Positions 24,788-33,221 of a stretch of DNA of 64,000 nt are shown here, piece after piece. Positions within the stretch are counted from its first letter, which is position 1. Each line of letters begins with the position of its first letter. The stretch is from Verrucomicrobiota bacterium (GTDB lineage Bacteria > Verrucomicrobiota > Verrucomicrobiia > Opitutales > Opitutaceae). Under the pieces are notes generated by a model. The model was not told where the DNA came from. It saw nothing but the letters and a program-made list of their open reading frames with translations, and searched no databases. The translations under genes were made by a program, and so were the position numbers. The DNA lies in NCBI GenBank assembly GCA_023391285.1, contig JAEWBF010000126.1, positions 62,001-126,000 on the forward strand, read 5' to 3'.

Positions 24788-27380
24788 GGCAGTTTCCGAG
24801 CGAAGGCCGGAGTTCCTTCGTTCCCATTTGGCAGGCGGCAATATAGTGTGGGGCCCAGTGGCCGGACAACCGCCCCGCTTGTGAGCCGGGAGTGAAAAAA
24901 GATTCGAATCCCGGGGTTAAAATAACCACTTTTCGGTAAGGTGACTTTTCTGAGAGAGTCACGTTAGCGATTTCAGCTGCGGAATCGGAGCTCGCATTTT
25001 CGTTTAGGAGCGCTCCGGCGCGTAAGAAAGCAGCATTGCGCGGAATCTCGGCCAGTTCACCGAGTCCGAACGAAATCGTGTGCTGCGACCATTCGGATTT
25101 GGCTGATTGGTTCACCAAACCATAGTAGCTGAATGTTCCGCTGATCCAGCCTGCCGGACGATCCGCACCTCGCGGGCTGGCTTCGTTGGACACGAGGAAT
25201 CGGCCTGCGCGATCATACCAAGCCACGGCTAGATAATTGACGCCGTTGCCCCGAATCTGTCGGATCATGGCGGAAAGCAGGTATCGCTTGCTGGGCTCCA
25301 TGGGAATCATCTCGGCGTTAAACGCGTGACTTACCGCTCCCGGCGGATTACTCACAACGAGCTTCCCGCTTTGTCGATCAGCAATTGGCGTCTGACCACC
25401 GAGGGAAATCCACTGGCCTTTAGGGGCGGTTAGTTCGGCGATCACATGTGTCGCGTTCGTGAAGGCCGAGTTTACGGGGCGGACCGATATCCCGCCTGGA
25501 AGTGTCTCGGATTCGGCGATCACAATGGAAGCGCTAAAGGCCGGATGAGACAGGGCGTTTACAAGCTCCGTGATGCTGGATACGATTTGCGTGTAGTTTG
25601 GAGCTCTATGGATATCCCTGAATAGATTAACCGCTAGGCGGGGCGCGAACGCGTCTCGTACTTCCGTTATTGATGGCGAATTGATGATCAAGATATCACC
25701 GAGCGTTGGGTGGTCGGAACTGAGGCGGGCCGCGCTGGGGACAAAAGGATCGACCTGTAGATCCTTGGCGGTGACCTGAATGGTGTGCCAGAAGCGATTG
25801 AAGCTGTGCGGTCCGGCTGAGACAACCAGCACGCTGAACAGCCCAATCGGTATCACCAGCGGTGCCATACGTCCAAGTGCTCCCAACCTTCGAACCGGTA
25901 AAACTACTTTTGGTGCACCGGCGATCTGCATTGGCGGTGTGCCAACACGCCCGAGGTGTGAGGCAGTCGCCACCATCGCCAAGGGAAAAGGGACGGCAAA
26001 TAAAAGGCGATGGAAGGTGACGATGTTCTCCACCGATTTCTCACCGGCGAGCAGTGAAGCGAATGGTACAGCGAAACAGGGAAGGGCCAGCGCGAGCACC
26101 GGCGTCAACGTCAACCAGCCGACAATGTGATTGCGACGGAAGACGAGCCAAAGGCCAAGCGCAAGATTCAATATGCCAAAGGCGCCGAAGATATGGAGCG
26201 AACGATCGAAAGTTGGTGAGGTGGGAGAGAAGAGATTGAATCCATACCATGTGTTCAGCCAACCGTCGCGCCGATATATTTCAATTAATGCAGGATGCTC
26301 AGGATACCACAATACAGTGGCTACGGATGCGAGGAGAGCGGCGAAGGAAAGCCAGCCGAGCGTGGTGCGCCTCCATTTGACAAAGCGATAGATAATGACA
26401 GCGAGCATGCCGAGCCCTGCTATCCCAATACCTTGGATATGGTTGAAAGCCATCAGCGGCAGCAACGCCAGTGCGGCCGTCGCTGCTCGCAGCAGCGTGT
26501 AACGTGTGCCCGGTTGGACATAGTAAGGTGCTCTACTATGATCGGTTTGTGGCTCTGTGCAGCAAGCGCTGAGCGCTTCGTGCACGATTCGCGTCAGCGC
26601 GACGGCGCCTATCTGGGCGTAGATGCTGCTCGACAGCCCATAGTAGCGATAAAACGAGAAGATGCTGTTCCCCGTGAGCAGCGCCTGTAGAAGAATGTAG
26701 ATGAAGCTGCCGCGTTGACCAATGCCAACTGCTCGAGCGAGAAGATAGTACTGCCAGCAAAGCAACAAGCATATGGTTACGTAGTAGACATTAAGCCATT
26801 TGACTTGCGTCAGAGCGCTGTAGTGTCCCCAGACACTGTAAGGTAGGAAGTAGCTCGATTTCTTCCAAGCTGAATGGGCCGTCACTTGGTCTACAATGCT
26901 CCACTCGTTGATCCGTCGAAGATGTTCCCAGGGGTCGGATGGCCACTCGAGGTAAATGCCGGGAACCCAGAATAGCAGCGCAAGGCAGCACCAGGGCAGC
27001 AGCGGCGACAAAGCTGAGAGCTGACACTTGAGATATGAGCGGCTGCCTCTCCTAGTGAAGCGGCTGCGCCACCACGATAGCAACGCTATCGTCCCAAGAA
27101 CGACGTGCAGGATGTGAAGAACCCAATAGACATGGAGCAAACTAGGGAGCGTAACGCCCCCGCCACCATCCGAATTCACGGGCAATTTCAGCCACGCGTA
27201 GAGAAGGTAAGCAGCTAGATAGGGAATTAGGAATGCCCAGCCTGAGCGGAAATAGATGCGTAGAGTCTCGGGGGAGATCAGCGATTGAAGATGAGGCGCC
27301 CGCGATCGACGGAGATGGTGCGAAATGAGCGGCTGGTCCACGGGAACGACGAAGGGTGGTGGAGCTTTCAACCTGGGCAA
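24750..27380 (-). CDS. Large polytopic membrane protein of unknown function, GT-C-like layout
   Basis: I do not recognise this 876-residue protein with certainty. Residues about 45-510 contain roughly ten to twelve hydrophobic helices, and an early loop carries WPSDPWEHLRRINEW, whose acidic residues could be catalytic as in GT-C glycosyltransferases. Residues about 540-870 are soluble, beta-rich and rich in Pro, Ser and Thr, probably periplasmic. It runs against the polysaccharide genes and its 3' end overlaps pglC. A role in decorating or hydrolysing the surface glycan is possible from context only. Confidence 0.65.
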   Translation of the reverse strand: MPRLKAPPPFVVPVDQPLISHHLRRSRAPHLQSLISPETLRIYFRSGWAFLIPYLAAYLLYAWLKLPVNSDGGGGVTLPSLLHVYWVLHILHVVLGTIALLSWWRSRFTRRGSRSYLKCQLSALSPLLPWCCLALLFWVPGIYLEWPSDPWEHLRRINEWSIVDQVTAHSAWKKSSYFLPYSVWGHYSALTQVKWLNVYYVTICLLLCWQYYLLARAVGIGQRGSFIYILLQALLTGNSIFSFYRYYGLSSSIYAQIGAVALTRIVHEALSACCTEPQTDHSRAPYYVQPGTRYTLLRAATAALALLPLMAFNHIQGIGIAGLGMLAVIIYRFVKWRRTTLGWLSFAALLASVATVLWYPEHPALIEIYRRDGWLNTWYGFNLFSPTSPTFDRSLHIFGAFGILNLALGLWLVFRRNHIVGWLTLTPVLALALPCFAVPFASLLAGEKSVENIVTFHRLLFAVPFPLAMVATASHLGRVGTPPMQIAGAPKVVLPVRRLGALGRMAPLVIPIGLFSVLVVSAGPHSFNRFWHTIQVTAKDLQVDPFVPSAARLSSDHPTLGDILIINSPSITEVRDAFAPRLAVNLFRDIHRAPNYTQIVSSITELVNALSHPAFSASIVIAESETLPGGISVRPVNSAFTNATHVIAELTAPKGQWISLGGQTPIADRQSGKLVVSNPPGAVSHAFNAEMIPMEPSKRYLLSAMIRQIRGNGVNYLAVAWYDRAGRFLVSNEASPRGADRPAGWISGTFSYYGLVNQSAKSEWSQHTISFGLGELAEIPRNAAFLRAGALLNENASSDSAAEIANVTLSEKSPYRKVVILTPGFESFFTPGSQAGRLSGHWAPHYIAACQMGTKELRPSLGNCLSPAGNFDRGSD

Positions 27381-27503
27381 TGCTGCATTGTTGTGAAATT
27401 AAGGTAGGAACAAGCAGCGTCGATAGCTCTGGCAGAATCGAAAATCAGCGATTGCGACGCTGCAAGCTACGTGCTTTTCACTGAGGTTCACAAGGCTCTG
27501 TCG

Positions 27504-29534
27504 ATGAAAGAACGTTTCGATTCCATTGTTCGGCCGAATGCCCGCACTCGGTCTGTCACTGCTCTCTGCGCATATTCGGCCATTCTGGCAATCGGTTTCT
27601 ACGTCGCTTACGAGATCCGGTTCGACTTTGCAGTTCCGGCGGATTTCCAAGAGGAGCGTTACAGGCTTTTGAAGTACGCAGTAATCACGAAGCTGCTTCT
27701 TCTGGTGCTCTTCCGCCAGACTGGAAGCGTCCTGCGTTATTTTAGTATACCTGATCTCTTTGCCATCGGGTCTGCGATGATAATTGCGAGCGGGTTATTG
27801 ATCACCCCTCGTTTCTTCAATGCAGGGAGTTATATCTTTCCTCGTGGCGTTCTGCTTATCGACCTAATCTTAGCTACAGGCGGGTTATGCGCGTTCCGAG
27901 TTGGGATTCGCGTGTTTCAGGAACGCTTAGTATTGGCTCGAAGGTTCGGCGCAAAAAAGCTCCAGAGAATCGCGATTATCGGTGCCGGGAATACTGGAGC
28001 TTCATTGGCGAAGGATCTTTTGACTATGCCAGCCCGGGGGTTACGCCCAGTCGCTTTCTTTGACGATGATCCGCGGAAAAGGGGCACGTTGGTGCATGGC
28101 GTCGAGGTAATTGGTAAACCTGAAGATCTTCCGACTAGCAAAATGGCAGGTGTCACGATGGTCGTGGTCGCTATGCCGTCCGCGCCGCAGAAGCGGGTGC
28201 GGGAGATCGCGCTGTTTCTCGCGAAGGAAGGCTACAAGGTCGAGATCGTGCCGGCGCTCGAGGATCTCGCCTCGGGCAAAGCAAAGGTAAGTCGCATCCG
28301 CCCTGTCGAGGTGGAGGACTTGCTGGGACGGGAGGAGGTGGCGCTCGATACGTCGGCGATTCGGAAATTCGTGGAGAACAAGTCGGTGATGGTGACGGGG
28401 GCGGGCGGGAGTATCGGGAGTGAGCTTTGCCGGCAGATTGCGCGGCTGAATCCACGGCGGTTGGTGATGGTGGATCAATCCGAGCCTGCGCTCTTTCAAA
28501 TCGAGCAGGAGTTGAATGCGGAAGGGTTCTCCGGGACCGCCCTGGCGTGCGTGGCGGATGTGCTCGATCTCGGGCGGATGAACAGCCTCTTTGGCACCCA
28601 TGCGCCGCAGGTGGTGTTTCACGCGGCGGCGCACAAGCACGTGTTCATGATGGAGCGGCAGCCGTCGGAGGCCATTAAGAACAATGCGGTGGGCACTCGG
28701 AAGATCGCGGAGCTCGCGATTGCGCATCACGCTGAAGCGTTCGTGCTCATTTCAACCGACAAAGCGATCAACCCGACGAATGTCATGGGGGCGAGTAAGC
28801 GGCTCGCGGAGTTACACCTTCAGGCGCTGCACGCCGGCCTCGCGACCGGCGGAAGTGATAAGTCGGAAGTAACAAGTGCCAAGATCAAGGCTGAGCTGGC
28901 TTCGAAGCAAGAGATCACGGGCTCCCAAGTTAACGCAGGTTTGAGCGTGCGAGCCGTCCCCGCTACCAATTCAAATGTTTCCACGGGAGTTAGGCAGGGC
29001 GGCGCCACGAAGCTGATGGCCGTGCGGTTTGGCAATGTGCTCGGGTCGTCCGGGAGTGTCGTGCCGATCTTCAAGAAGCAGATCGAAGCGGGCGGGCCGG
29101 TGACGGTTACCCATCCGGATGTCACCCGCTACTTCATGACAATCCCCGAAGCCGTGGGTTTGGTTTTGCAGGCGAGTGTGCTCGGTAAGGGCGGCGAGAT
29201 CTTCGTCCTCGATATGGGGCAGCCGATGAAGATCGTCGATCTCGCCAAGCAGATGATCGAGCTCAGCGGCTTCAAAGTCGGCGAGGATATCGAGATCAAG
29301 TTCTCCGGTTTGAAGCCGGGCGAGAAATTGTTCGAGGAACTGCAGCATCATTCCGAAGAGCACGTGCCGACGGAGCATCCGCGCATCATGCGCTTCGTGA
29401 ACGCTGCGGCCGCATCGGACGCTAGCCGCATGGCGATCTCGGAAGTCGAACCATTCGTCGACGAACTCTCGCCGGCGGAGCTGAAGCGTCAGCTGAAGGT
29501 GCTCATTCCCGAGTATCAGCCGTGTCTCGAGTAA
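27504..29534 (+). CDS. pglF: Membrane-bound UDP-GlcNAc 4,6-dehydratase (PglF/CapD-like)
   Basis: The 676-residue protein has about four N-terminal transmembrane helices. A first Rossmann fold follows (IAIIGAGNTGASLAKDL, about residues 155-172), then a catalytic SDR domain starting VMVTGAGGSIGSELC (about 295). STDKAINPTNVMGASKR and MAVRFGNVLGSSGSV are in the catalytic region. It should dehydrate UDP-GlcNAc for the PglE/PglD pair. A segment of about 45-50 residues (about 448-500) rich in Ser, Thr, Lys and Val interrupts the catalytic domain between conserved blocks where the family has only a short loop. The 5' third has lower GC than the rest, suggesting a mosaic gene. I use the ATG at 27504; 27471 is an alternative. 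Confidence 0.85.
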   Translation: MKERFDSIVRPNARTRSVTALCAYSAILAIGFYVAYEIRFDFAVPADFQEERYRLLKYAVITKLLLLVLFRQTGSVLRYFSIPDLFAIGSAMIIASGLLITPRFFNAGSYIFPRGVLLIDLILATGGLCAFRVGIRVFQERLVLARRFGAKKLQRIAIIGAGNTGASLAKDLLTMPARGLRPVAFFDDDPRKRGTLVHGVEVIGKPEDLPTSKMAGVTMVVVAMPSAPQKRVREIALFLAKEGYKVEIVPALEDLASGKAKVSRIRPVEVEDLLGREEVALDTSAIRKFVENKSVMVTGAGGSIGSELCRQIARLNPRRLVMVDQSEPALFQIEQELNAEGFSGTALACVADVLDLGRMNSLFGTHAPQVVFHAAAHKHVFMMERQPSEAIKNNAVGTRKIAELAIAHHAEAFVLISTDKAINPTNVMGASKRLAELHLQALHAGLATGGSDKSEVTSAKIKAELASKQEITGSQVNAGLSVRAVPATNSNVSTGVRQGGATKLMAVRFGNVLGSSGSVVPIFKKQIEAGGPVTVTHPDVTRYFMTIPEAVGLVLQASVLGKGGEIFVLDMGQPMKIVDLAKQMIELSGFKVGEDIEIKFSGLKPGEKLFEELQHHSEEHVPTEHPRIMRFVNAAAASDASRMAISEVEPFVDELSPAELKRQLKVLIPEYQPCLE

Positions 29535-29539
29535 GGGAC

Positions 29540-29682
29540 TCAAAACGCTGAAAACTGAAACGCTGAAAAGCTGAGAGGCTGACGGAGGCGACAGCGTGTA
29601 GATGGTCTCGCGGGCGCGTGCCTTGGAATGGAAGGAGGGCAACGGAGACCTGAAGGCTGAGACCTGAAACCTGCAACGATTC
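29540..29682. repeat. Short direct repeats of a GCTGAAA/CCTGAAA unit
   Basis: Between the convergent pglF-like and wzm-like genes the sequence repeats ACGCTGAAAACTGAA and ACGCTGAAAAGCTGAGAGGCTGA (29551-29582), then CCTGAAGGCTGAGACCTGAAACCTGC (29651-29675). The units are related and look like short tandem or scattered intergenic repeats. No terminator hairpin with a T-run was found. Confidence 0.5.
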
Positions 29683-29688
29683 CGCTCG

Positions 29689-30570
29689 TTAAAGCACGTC
29701 CGCGAAGGATCCGCGCAAGCGACGAAACGCGGCTCCGCCCAGCACGACCGCCGCTAGGCCCGCAGCGTAGAGATAAGCGAGATGCATCGGGCTCGGCGAC
29801 TCTCCCCAGAAGGTGACGCTGCGCGATTCCTCGATCACGTGGAGAAACGGGTTGAACTTCAGGATCGCCCAAGCTTCGGCAGGGATTTTCCAGACAGGAT
29901 AGAAGACAGCGCTCGCGAACATCAGGCCGAGCAGCACGAACTGCGTGATCTGCCCGACGTCCCGCCAGAATACGCCGAGGGCGGATAACAGCAGCGCCAG
30001 ACCGAGCGTCATTGCGAGCAGCGGAACAAGAACGATCGGCAACCAAAGCGCCGCGGCAGTGATGTTAAGCCCGGAAAGCCAGGCGCCGACAAACACCAGG
30101 CTGAGGGTGATGCCGAAGTGGATCACGGCCGTGCCCACCGCGGATGCGGGAAGAATCTCCAACGGGAAAACAACCTTCTTCACGAAGTTTGGATTTCCGA
30201 CGATCAGCGACGGACTCACGCTGATCACTTCTGCGATGAAATGATAGATCGCCAGCCCAAGGAAAACGATCATGCCATATTCGATGCGTGATTCCGGTTC
30301 GCCTTCGGTGCGAAACGTTCCGCCGAAGATATACCCGAAAACAAATACGTAGAGCGCGAGCAGCAGGAGCGGGTTGAGAAACGACCACGCCAGCCCGAGA
30401 TGACTACCCTTGTGGCGGAGTTCCACGTTGCGAAGCGTGAATTGCCAGAGCAGGCGGCGGTGGCGCCAGAGATTCAGAATAACCGAGTTGGACTCCCGGG
30501 AGGCCGTCGCTCCTCTTTGCCGCGAAACGCGAGCAGTGACCGAAGCGGTGGGAACGGAGGTTGAATTCAT
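29689..30570 (-). CDS. wzm: Polysaccharide ABC exporter permease (Wzm-like, ABC-2 type)
   Basis: This 293-residue protein has six hydrophobic helices and the ABC-2 hallmarks of Wzm/TagG permeases: LRNVELRHKGSHLGLAWSFLNPLLLL at the first coupling region, NPNFVKKVVFPLEILP, and the late WKIPAEAWAILKFNPF-HVIEE block. It should form the inner-membrane channel for a lipid-linked polysaccharide, powered by a Wzt ATPase. The only Wzt in the window is at 496-1980. It lies 28 bases after the Gmd-like gene on the same strand, so those two form an operon. Confidence 0.87.
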   Translation of the reverse strand: MNSTSVPTASVTARVSRQRGATASRESNSVILNLWRHRRLLWQFTLRNVELRHKGSHLGLAWSFLNPLLLLALYVFVFGYIFGGTFRTEGEPESRIEYGMIVFLGLAIYHFIAEVISVSPSLIVGNPNFVKKVVFPLEILPASAVGTAVIHFGITLSLVFVGAWLSGLNITAAALWLPIVLVPLLAMTLGLALLLSALGVFWRDVGQITQFVLLGLMFASAVFYPVWKIPAEAWAILKFNPFLHVIEESRSVTFWGESPSPMHLAYLYAAGLAAVVLGGAAFRRLRGSFADVL

Positions 30571-30598
30571 GCCCGATAGGTCGCTCGCCGCGCGGGCT

Positions 30599-31576
30599 TT
30601 ATTGCAGCTTAGCGAGTTCGGATTCCACCAAGCGGCGGATCATCTCTTCGAAGCGAACCGTGTTCTGCCAGCCGAGCGCGCGACGAGCTTTGGCAGGATT
30701 GCCGCAGGGCGCCATCGGTTCGACGGACGTGACGAGCGCAGTGTCGTGTTTCACGTAATCGCGCCATTTGAGGCCGACACATTCGAAGGCGCCGGCAACG
30801 AGTTCTTCGACACTGTGCAGTTCGCCGGTCGCGAGAACGAAATCGTCCACCGTGTCCTGCTGCAGCATCAGCCACATTCCGCGCACGTAGTCCGGCGCCC
30901 AGCCCCAGTCGCGGCGGCCGCCGAGACTTCCAAGGGTGACGTCCTTTTGCAGACCTTTCTTGATGCGAGCGGCGGCACGCGCGACTTTCATCGTCACGAA
31001 ATTCGAATTCCGGCGCGGCGATTCGTGGTTGTAGAGGATGACGGCGCAGGTCTGCAGCCCGTAGGCGATGCGGTAGATCCGCGCCATTTGCTGCGAAAAG
31101 GCCTTCGCCGCGCCGTAAGGCGTGGTGGGGTTGACGGGCGTGTGTTCGTCTTGAGGAGAGTGGGGCGGCGAGCCGAAGACCTCGCTGCTCGAGGCGTAGA
31201 GAAACTTCGGGGGCTCGGGAAGATCGCGGAGAATCTCCAATAGCCGGAGCGTCGCCATGCCAATACTGTCGACCGTGCTTTCGGGAAGCTCGAGGCTGAG
31301 TCGCGGACTGGATTGGCCTGCCAAGTGATAGAACTCCGTCGGCCGCGCGCGACTGATGATCCGCCGCAGGTGCGTGGCGTCTTCGTAGGCGCCGTTGTGC
31401 AGGTGCAACTGCTTTCCCATGATCGCGGGATTTGCGATCAGGTGAGAGATGTTGCTGTTCGCAAGGGTGTCCGGCCGATGCACCAAGCCGTGAACTTCAT
31501 AGCCTTTCTCGAGCAACAACTCGCAAAGATACGAACCGTCCTGTCCCGTGATTCCAGTGATGAAGGCTTTGGCCAT
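30599..31576 (-). CDS. gmd: GDP-mannose 4,6-dehydratase-like protein
   Basis: The 325-residue extended SDR starts TGITGQDGSYLCELLLEKGYEVHGL, very close to GDP-mannose 4,6-dehydratases. It has SSSEVFG (about 129-135), YGAAK (Y154, K158), and YNHESPRRNSNFVTMKV. Several positions differ from canonical Gmd, for example HLAGQSSP where NLAAQSHV is usual and NSN where GET precedes FVT. The substrate could therefore be another GDP- or UDP-sugar. In Wzm/Wzt loci such enzymes often supply rhamnose- or fucose-type sugars. It is upstream of wzm in one operon and divergent from the exporter operon. Confidence 0.78.
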   Translation of the reverse strand: MAKAFITGITGQDGSYLCELLLEKGYEVHGLVHRPDTLANSNISHLIANPAIMGKQLHLHNGAYEDATHLRRIISRARPTEFYHLAGQSSPRLSLELPESTVDSIGMATLRLLEILRDLPEPPKFLYASSSEVFGSPPHSPQDEHTPVNPTTPYGAAKAFSQQMARIYRIAYGLQTCAVILYNHESPRRNSNFVTMKVARAAARIKKGLQKDVTLGSLGGRRDWGWAPDYVRGMWLMLQQDTVDDFVLATGELHSVEELVAGAFECVGLKWRDYVKHDTALVTSVEPMAPCGNPAKARRALGWQNTVRFEEMIRRLVESELAKLQ

Positions 31577-31841
31577 GTGCTTTGCCCCGCGAGGATCGCG
31601 GAGGCTTCACGTCACGACGCGGCACTATCGACTGCGAGCCAAAATTGTCGACGACACCATATTCCGAGAATCTCCCGCGCTTCGCGGAAGCCTATTCCCT
31701 CGGCGAGTTTGGGCTTGCGTCGGGATACCTTCGCGATGGCCTCTGCAAATTTGCGACGGAACCGATGAGCTCCCGCTTGTTTCCCAACTTCACCTCGTCG
31801 AGCGTTCTCAGTTCGGCTAGTTCCGTGGTCTCTCTCACCTA

Positions 31842-33221
31842 ATGCTCCGCATCATTCGTCTCCCAGCCCTCCTGTGTCTCGTTGGCCTCGCGCCGTCTAT
31901 CTGGGCTCAATCGCCTTCGTCGCTCGCTGTTCCTGAAGATTATTTTCCAGGACTGAAGTCGCTCCTCGAGACCGCCCTCCAACAGTCGCCGCGGATGATC
32001 GCGCGCAATGCGGACGAGGTGATCGCGCAAACGTATCGCAACGAGGTTCGCGCCGGGCAACTCCCCAACATCGGCGGCTATGCGAGTTACTACCCGTATG
32101 CTCGCGAGCGCCGGGGTGAGGCGCCGGACCCTATCTTGGTCGGCAACAACGAGAAGGTTTCCTATAATTTCTCGCTCAATCAGCCGGTGTTCCATTGGGG
32201 AGCGCTGCGCAACAACACGCGGATTGCGGAACTTCGGCAAAAAATGGCCGAGGAGGGCACGGCGGATGCCTATCGACTCTTGGTCGAGCAGATCCGTGCG
32301 CAATACCTCACGCTGGTCGTTACCAAGACTGCTCTGGAGCGCGCCCGGTTCAGTCAGCGCGTGGCTGACGAGGCGCTGGCGCTCGCGCGATCCCGGCGCG
32401 AACGCGGCGTCATCGCCGAAGCCGATCTTTTTACGCCCACCATCACCGCGGAACAGGCCCGGCTGTGGACCGATCGCGTCGAGTTCGATTACGAAAACAA
32501 CCGCGTTCTCCTCGGAAAACTGTGCGGATTGCCCGCAGTTCCGGACGATCAAATCCCGGCCGAGATTCCCAACGTCACGCCGAACTCCGCCGAGATCGAC
32601 CGCATGGTCAGCACGTTCACGGGCCAGGGCGATCCCGACACCTACTACATGCGGAATCTCCGCACCGGGATCGAGATCGAGGAGCTGAACTACAAGATCG
32701 CCACGACCCGCCTGAAACCGAAGATCAATGCGCAGGCGGGCGTCAGCCAGGACGAGCAGACGTTCGCCTTCGCCAACGCTCAAACGAGCAAATACAAAAT
32801 CCAAACGACCTACGCGGGCGTATCGATCAACTGGAACATCTTCGACAGCTTTGCCACGCGTAACGCCAAGATCGCCAGCTTGACGCGCCGTCGCGAACTG
32901 GAGCGCGCCTACAAGGAACAAGTCGGCGACCTGCTCCTCGCCGTCCAAAATCAGAAGCGTCAGCTCGAGTTTTCCGCCCGCGCGCTCGCCATCGCGGAAA
33001 AACTTCTCACCTCTTCCGAAGGAGGCGTTCGCGTCGCCGAGGAAGACCTGAGCCGCGGCGTGGGCTCGCAAACCAGCGTCGATTCCGCGCGGCTGCACCT
33101 CTACACCCGTCAGATCGAAGCTTTCCAAGCGCGCAACGACTATCTCCTGAAACTCTCCGGGTTGCTTTCAACCACGTTGAACGATCCGGCGCTGAATCTC
33201 CTCCCGGCCAAGTATCGATGA
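31842..33221 (+). CDS. TolC-family outer membrane efflux protein
   Basis: The 459-residue protein begins with a signal peptide (residues 1-22, LPALLCLVGLAPSIWA) and continues as two similar alpha-helical hairpin repeats. The long coiled-coil segments about 100-180 and 330-420 include VADEALALARSRRERGVIAEADLF and its counterpart AEEDLSRGVGSQTSVDSARL. This is the OEP/TolC pattern. It should form the outer-membrane tunnel for the adaptor and ABC transporter encoded next. Its stop overlaps the adaptor's start by four bases. Confidence 0.85.
   Translation: MLRIIRLPALLCLVGLAPSIWAQSPSSLAVPEDYFPGLKSLLETALQQSPRMIARNADEVIAQTYRNEVRAGQLPNIGGYASYYPYARERRGEAPDPILVGNNEKVSYNFSLNQPVFHWGALRNNTRIAELRQKMAEEGTADAYRLLVEQIRAQYLTLVVTKTALERARFSQRVADEALALARSRRERGVIAEADLFTPTITAEQARLWTDRVEFDYENNRVLLGKLCGLPAVPDDQIPAEIPNVTPNSAEIDRMVSTFTGQGDPDTYYMRNLRTGIEIEELNYKIATTRLKPKINAQAGVSQDEQTFAFANAQTSKYKIQTTYAGVSINWNIFDSFATRNAKIASLTRRRELERAYKEQVGDLLLAVQNQKRQLEFSARALAIAEKLLTSSEGGVRVAEEDLSRGVGSQTSVDSARLHLYTRQIEAFQARNDYLLKLSGLLSTTLNDPALNLLPAKYR

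Noticed and set aside
24895..24925. GATTCGAATCCC, resembling a tRNA T-loop
   Set aside because: No acceptor stem, anticodon arm or D-arm can be built around it, and it lies in a coding frame.
31839..33128. 429-codon minus-strand frame opposite the TolC-like gene
   Set aside because: The plus-strand frame has a signal peptide and TolC repeats and is coupled to the adaptor gene; the antisense frame has no motifs.
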